Assembly (NCBI GenBank): GCA_011065005.1
Contig: JAAKFP010000092.1
Span: 1 to 8,181, forward strand
Length of the DNA stretch: 8,181 nt
Source of the DNA: Chlamydiota bacterium
GTDB taxonomy: Bacteria; Chlamydiota; Chlamydiia; Chlamydiales; Waddliaceae
Reading direction: 5' to 3'
The notes under the pieces were generated by a model that worked only from the letters and a program-made list of their open reading frames with translations, was not told the DNA's origin and did not search any database. The stretch's first letter is position 1; each line of letters begins with the position of its first letter. Of this stretch, positions 6,717 to 8,181 are shown piece after piece. A program made the translations under genes and the position numbers.

Positions 6717-6728
6717 TTTGAATGTCAA
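6700..6728 (-). promoter_or_regulatory. Perfect consensus sigma-70-type promoter of the toxin-antitoxin operon
   Basis: On the minus strand TTGACA (6723-6728), a 17-base spacer and TATAAT (6700-6705): an exact match to both consensus hexamers at ideal spacing. The antitoxin ATG lies 22 bases beyond the -10, giving a very short leader. Such a strong promoter makes sense if it is normally held down by the overlapping operator. Confidence 0.85.
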
Positions 6729-6799
6729 CACTTTTCCCTATAAAAAACATTCCGATTTGTCAGACGAGGCGTCGTTTGTTTCTCCCGGAGAATCAAGAC

Positions 6800-6833
6800 A
6801 AAAAAATCCCCTCGGTTCACCTGGTTTTGAAGG
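6800..6833 (-). terminator. Possible rho-independent terminator of the 86-residue gene
   Basis: On the minus strand a short stem (CCTTC with GAGGG, one G-T pair) around a 15-base loop is followed by A then seven T (6806-6800). It sits 16 bases beyond the stop of the small gene and before the toxin-antitoxin promoter. The stem is weak, so the call is tentative; the T-run is the main support. Confidence 0.35.
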
Positions 6834-6848
6834 CAATTCTTCGAGAAT

Positions 6849-7109
6849 TTATGCTGCTAAGCGCTTTTCGTGTTCGTGAGGAACTTTTTTGTATATCTGT
6901 TCAAAGTGTTGTAATTCATCTGCAAGGTCGTCACATTGATTCTCCTTCAGATAGCTGATCATCCCTTCATCAAATCCTGCTGACTTGAATAATTTATAAC
7001 ACTCTAATTCGATGTGCTTCTTTTCTGCCTTAGTTTTCGCTTCCCAATACTCCATGATTAGTTTATCCAACTGCCAGTTTATTTGAATATTGGATTCTTC
7101 TGGGCACAT
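6849..7109 (-). CDS. Hypothetical 86-residue soluble helical protein
   Basis: I do not recognise this protein. It has no signal peptide or membrane segment, is rich in Glu and Lys, and looks almost wholly helical. A first helix (about 11-44, WQLDKLIMEYWEAKTKAEKK then IELECYKLFKSAG) is followed by a loop at GFDEG and a second helical region (49-75, ISYLKENQCDDLADELQHFE). Three cysteines (2, 37 and 59) show no metal-binding spacing. The start at 7109 is set by AAGGAGGTA just upstream, and a promoter-like TATAAT lies 39 bases before it. These signals make it a real gene despite its size. It lies between pabA and the toxin-antitoxin operon with its own signals, so neither neighbour says much about function. 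It could be a lineage-specific small protein; I cannot say more. Confidence 0.75.
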   Translation of the reverse strand: MCPEESNIQINWQLDKLIMEYWEAKTKAEKKHIELECYKLFKSAGFDEGMISYLKENQCDDLADELQHFEQIYKKVPHEHEKRLAA

Positions 7110-7113
7110 AATT

Positions 7114-7122
7114 TACCTCCTT
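7114..7122 (-). promoter_or_regulatory. Ribosome binding site of the 86-residue gene
   Basis: AAGGAGGTA on the minus strand, just before ATG 7109; near-perfect complement to the 16S rRNA 3' end. It is the best single reason to accept the small gene as real. Confidence 0.8.
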
Positions 7123-7147
7123 ATGATCTTTTTCCTTCCCTAAGTTT

Positions 7148-7176
7148 ATTATATCCTAATTTTATTAAAATTAAAA
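7148..7176 (-). promoter_or_regulatory. Candidate promoter of the 86-residue gene
   Basis: TATAAT (7148-7153) on the minus strand is a perfect -10 element. Seventeen bases upstream is TTTTAA (7171-7176), a poor -35, set in a very A/T-rich stretch that may compensate. The sequence between the pabA stop and the -10 contains an A/T-only inverted repeat (7157-7173) falling in the spacer. Confidence 0.5.
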
Positions 7177-7204
7177 CAAATAAATTGAATGATTTGGTTT
7201 ATTA

Positions 7205-7780
7205 TCAAATAGGCTCATTGTTGATAAAGTTACGGAATAACTGCATCCCTGCTTCTGTTAGTATCGACTCAGGGTGAAACTGGACACCTTCTATGGGGTA
7301 GTTTCGATGACGGATTCCCATAATTTCACCGTCTGCGGTTTCTGCAGTAACATCAATGTGTGCTGGTAAGGAATTTCGGTCTACAACTAAAGAGTGGTAT
7401 CTCGTGGCAAGAAACCTTTGGGGCAATCCTGAAAAAACTCCGACGCCTTGGTGAATAATTTCGCTGGTCTTTCCGTGCTTGGGACCCTTTGCTGCGCGTA
7501 CAATACTGGCGCCATAAGCTTCAGCAATACATTGATGCCCCAAGCAGACACCCAAAATAGGAATGCTGCCATCAAATCTATTGATCAACTTTTTTGAAAT
7601 CCCTGCTTGCGCTGGACCTCCCGGGCCCGGACCGATGAGAAGAAGTTGCGGATTGAGAGCAAAGAACTCATCTGCAGTTCGGGCGTTATTTCGAACGACC
7701 AAAACCTCCACTTCCAACATCTCTAAAGCCTGTACAATGTTGTAAGTAAAGGAGTCAAAGTTGTCGATCAATAGCAGCAT
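7205..7780 (-). CDS. pabA: Aminodeoxychorismate synthase glutaminase subunit (PabA/TrpG family)
   Basis: 191 residues, full family length. Class I glutamine amidotransferase subunit in the cytoplasm: it hydrolyses glutamine and passes ammonia to a chorismate-using partner (PabB for folate-pathway p-aminobenzoate, or TrpE for tryptophan). Visible motifs in order are the N-terminal LLIDNFDSFTYN (3-14), the oxyanion GPGPGG (50-55), the nucleophile GVCLGHQ (Cys79), HGKTSEIIH (102-110), RYHSLVV (127-133) and the catalytic HPES (His169, Glu171). The HGKTS, RYHSLVV and EIMGIRHRNYPIEGVQFHPE segments look closer, from memory, to PabA than to anthranilate-specific TrpG, though many bacteria use one amphibolic subunit. 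The start at 7780 is 2 bases after the ndk stop with only a weak AGGT upstream, suggesting translational coupling to ndk. No chorismate-binding partner gene is in the window. Confidence 0.93.
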   Translation of the reverse strand: MLLLIDNFDSFTYNIVQALEMLEVEVLVVRNNARTADEFFALNPQLLLIGPGPGGPAQAGISKKLINRFDGSIPILGVCLGHQCIAEAYGASIVRAAKGPKHGKTSEIIHQGVGVFSGLPQRFLATRYHSLVVDRNSLPAHIDVTAETADGEIMGIRHRNYPIEGVQFHPESILTEAGMQLFRNFINNEPI

Positions 7781-7782
7781 TT

Positions 7783-8181
7783 CTACCTGGTGCGTTCACA
7801 GATCTCTTCGGGGGAAAAGAAGAAGGATATTTCTGTTTTCGCCGTTTCAACAGCATCAGAGCCGTGGACGATGTTTTCGTCGATGTTTTGGGCAAAGTCG
7901 GCACGTATTGTTCCGGGTGCTGCTTCCTGAGGGTTTGTTGCTCCCATTACATTACGGTTTTTAACAACGGCATCTTCCCCTTCTAGAGCCATAACGATGA
8001 CGGGTCCAGATGTCATGAAGGAAACCAAATCACTGAAAAAGGGACGTTCCCTGTGGATGTCGTAAAACCCTTGTGCTTGTTCTTTGCTAAGATGTAGCAT
8101 TTTAGCGGCGACTAGACGTAATCCACCCTTTTCTAGGCGGGATATCACATCACCAACAATATTTTTTCCTATAGCATCGGG
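7783..8181 (-). CDS. ndk: Nucleoside diphosphate kinase, N-terminus cut off by the window edge
   Basis: 132 visible residues of a family usually about 141-144 long, so roughly 10 N-terminal residues lie outside. The enzyme transfers the gamma phosphate of ATP to nucleoside diphosphates through a phospho-histidine, balancing cytoplasmic NTP pools. The fragment starts [17 protein letters not shown], matching the conserved KPDA region of the family. It continues with [49 protein letters not shown] and the active-site segment [13 protein letters not shown], whose His is encoded at 7864-7866. It ends EICERTR, typical of this family. The frame is open through the right edge, so the GTG at 8148 is internal and not the start. 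pabA follows after 2 bases and may share its transcript. Confidence 0.96.
   Translation of the reverse strand, partial: PDAIGKNIVGDVISRLEKGGLRLVAAKMLHLSKEQAQGFYDIHRERPFFSDLVSFMTSGPVIVMALEGEDAVVKNRNVMGATNPQEAAPGTIRADFAQNIDENIVHGSDAVETAKTEISFFFSPEEICERTR

Noticed and set aside
6678..6731. An 18-residue N-terminal extension of the antitoxin, starting at 6731
   Set aside because: It would translate through a perfect promoter and operator. A strong AGGAGGT sits 6 bases before the ATG at 6677, and the Phd/YefM fold begins there.
6835..6849. Short AATTCT/AGAATT hairpin at the stop of the 86-residue gene as its terminator
   Set aside because: It is AT-rich with a 3-base loop, lacks an adjacent T-tract, and overlaps the stop codon.
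7157..7173. A/T-only inverted repeat after pabA considered as a terminator
   Set aside because: The stem has no GC pairs and no defined T-tract, and it falls within the spacer of the predicted promoter for the next gene.
8146..8148. GTG at 8148 as the ndk start
   Set aside because: The frame continues open to the window edge and encodes [11 protein letters not shown], a conserved NDK segment, so the true start is outside.

Overview
The window reads as a piece of an environmental (amoeba-associated) chlamydia or close relative. The base composition is moderately AT-rich. The C-terminal tail of the giant RHS protein, with its FCHSQG nucleophile region, resembles from memory the hydrolase-like proteins expanded in Chlamydiae (the DUF687 group). 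The taxonomic call is an inference; nothing here is a decisive marker. Every gene I can support lies on the minus strand, so the biological reading order runs from position 8181 down to 1.

Right end (8181-7205): a nucleoside diphosphate kinase gene (ndk, start cut off by the window edge) is followed after 2 bases by pabA, the glutaminase subunit of aminodeoxychorismate synthase. This is ordinary housekeeping content. Next, with its own promoter and a strong ribosome binding site, comes an unrecognised 86-residue helical protein (7109-6849) and a possible terminator.

Middle (6728-5992): a type II toxin-antitoxin operon. It has a perfect consensus promoter (TTGACA, 17 bases, TATAAT) overlapped by three hexamer operator boxes spaced exactly 9 bases apart. 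An intact Phd/YefM-type antitoxin follows. The RelE/ParE-type toxin gene is split by a 162-base palindromic miniature transposable element (MITE) flanked by a 5-base target duplication. Removing the element and one duplication on paper restores a perfectly open 85-codon toxin gene, so the insertion looks recent and is the only lesion.

After a 282-base spacer containing a GC-rich hairpin and a good promoter comes the main gene (5709-355): a 1784-residue Sec-exported RHS/YD-repeat protein. It has a canonical RHS core, a probable self-cleavage site after Leu1553, and a 231-residue tail with an apparent Ser-Asp-His alpha/beta hydrolase triad. A small lipoprotein gene begins 28 bases after its stop and runs off the left edge. 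Gene order and topology (exported polymorphic toxin, then membrane-anchored periplasmic lipoprotein) suggest a hydrolase toxin/immunity pair. This is the most likely undescribed system in the window, and the immunity role is an inference.
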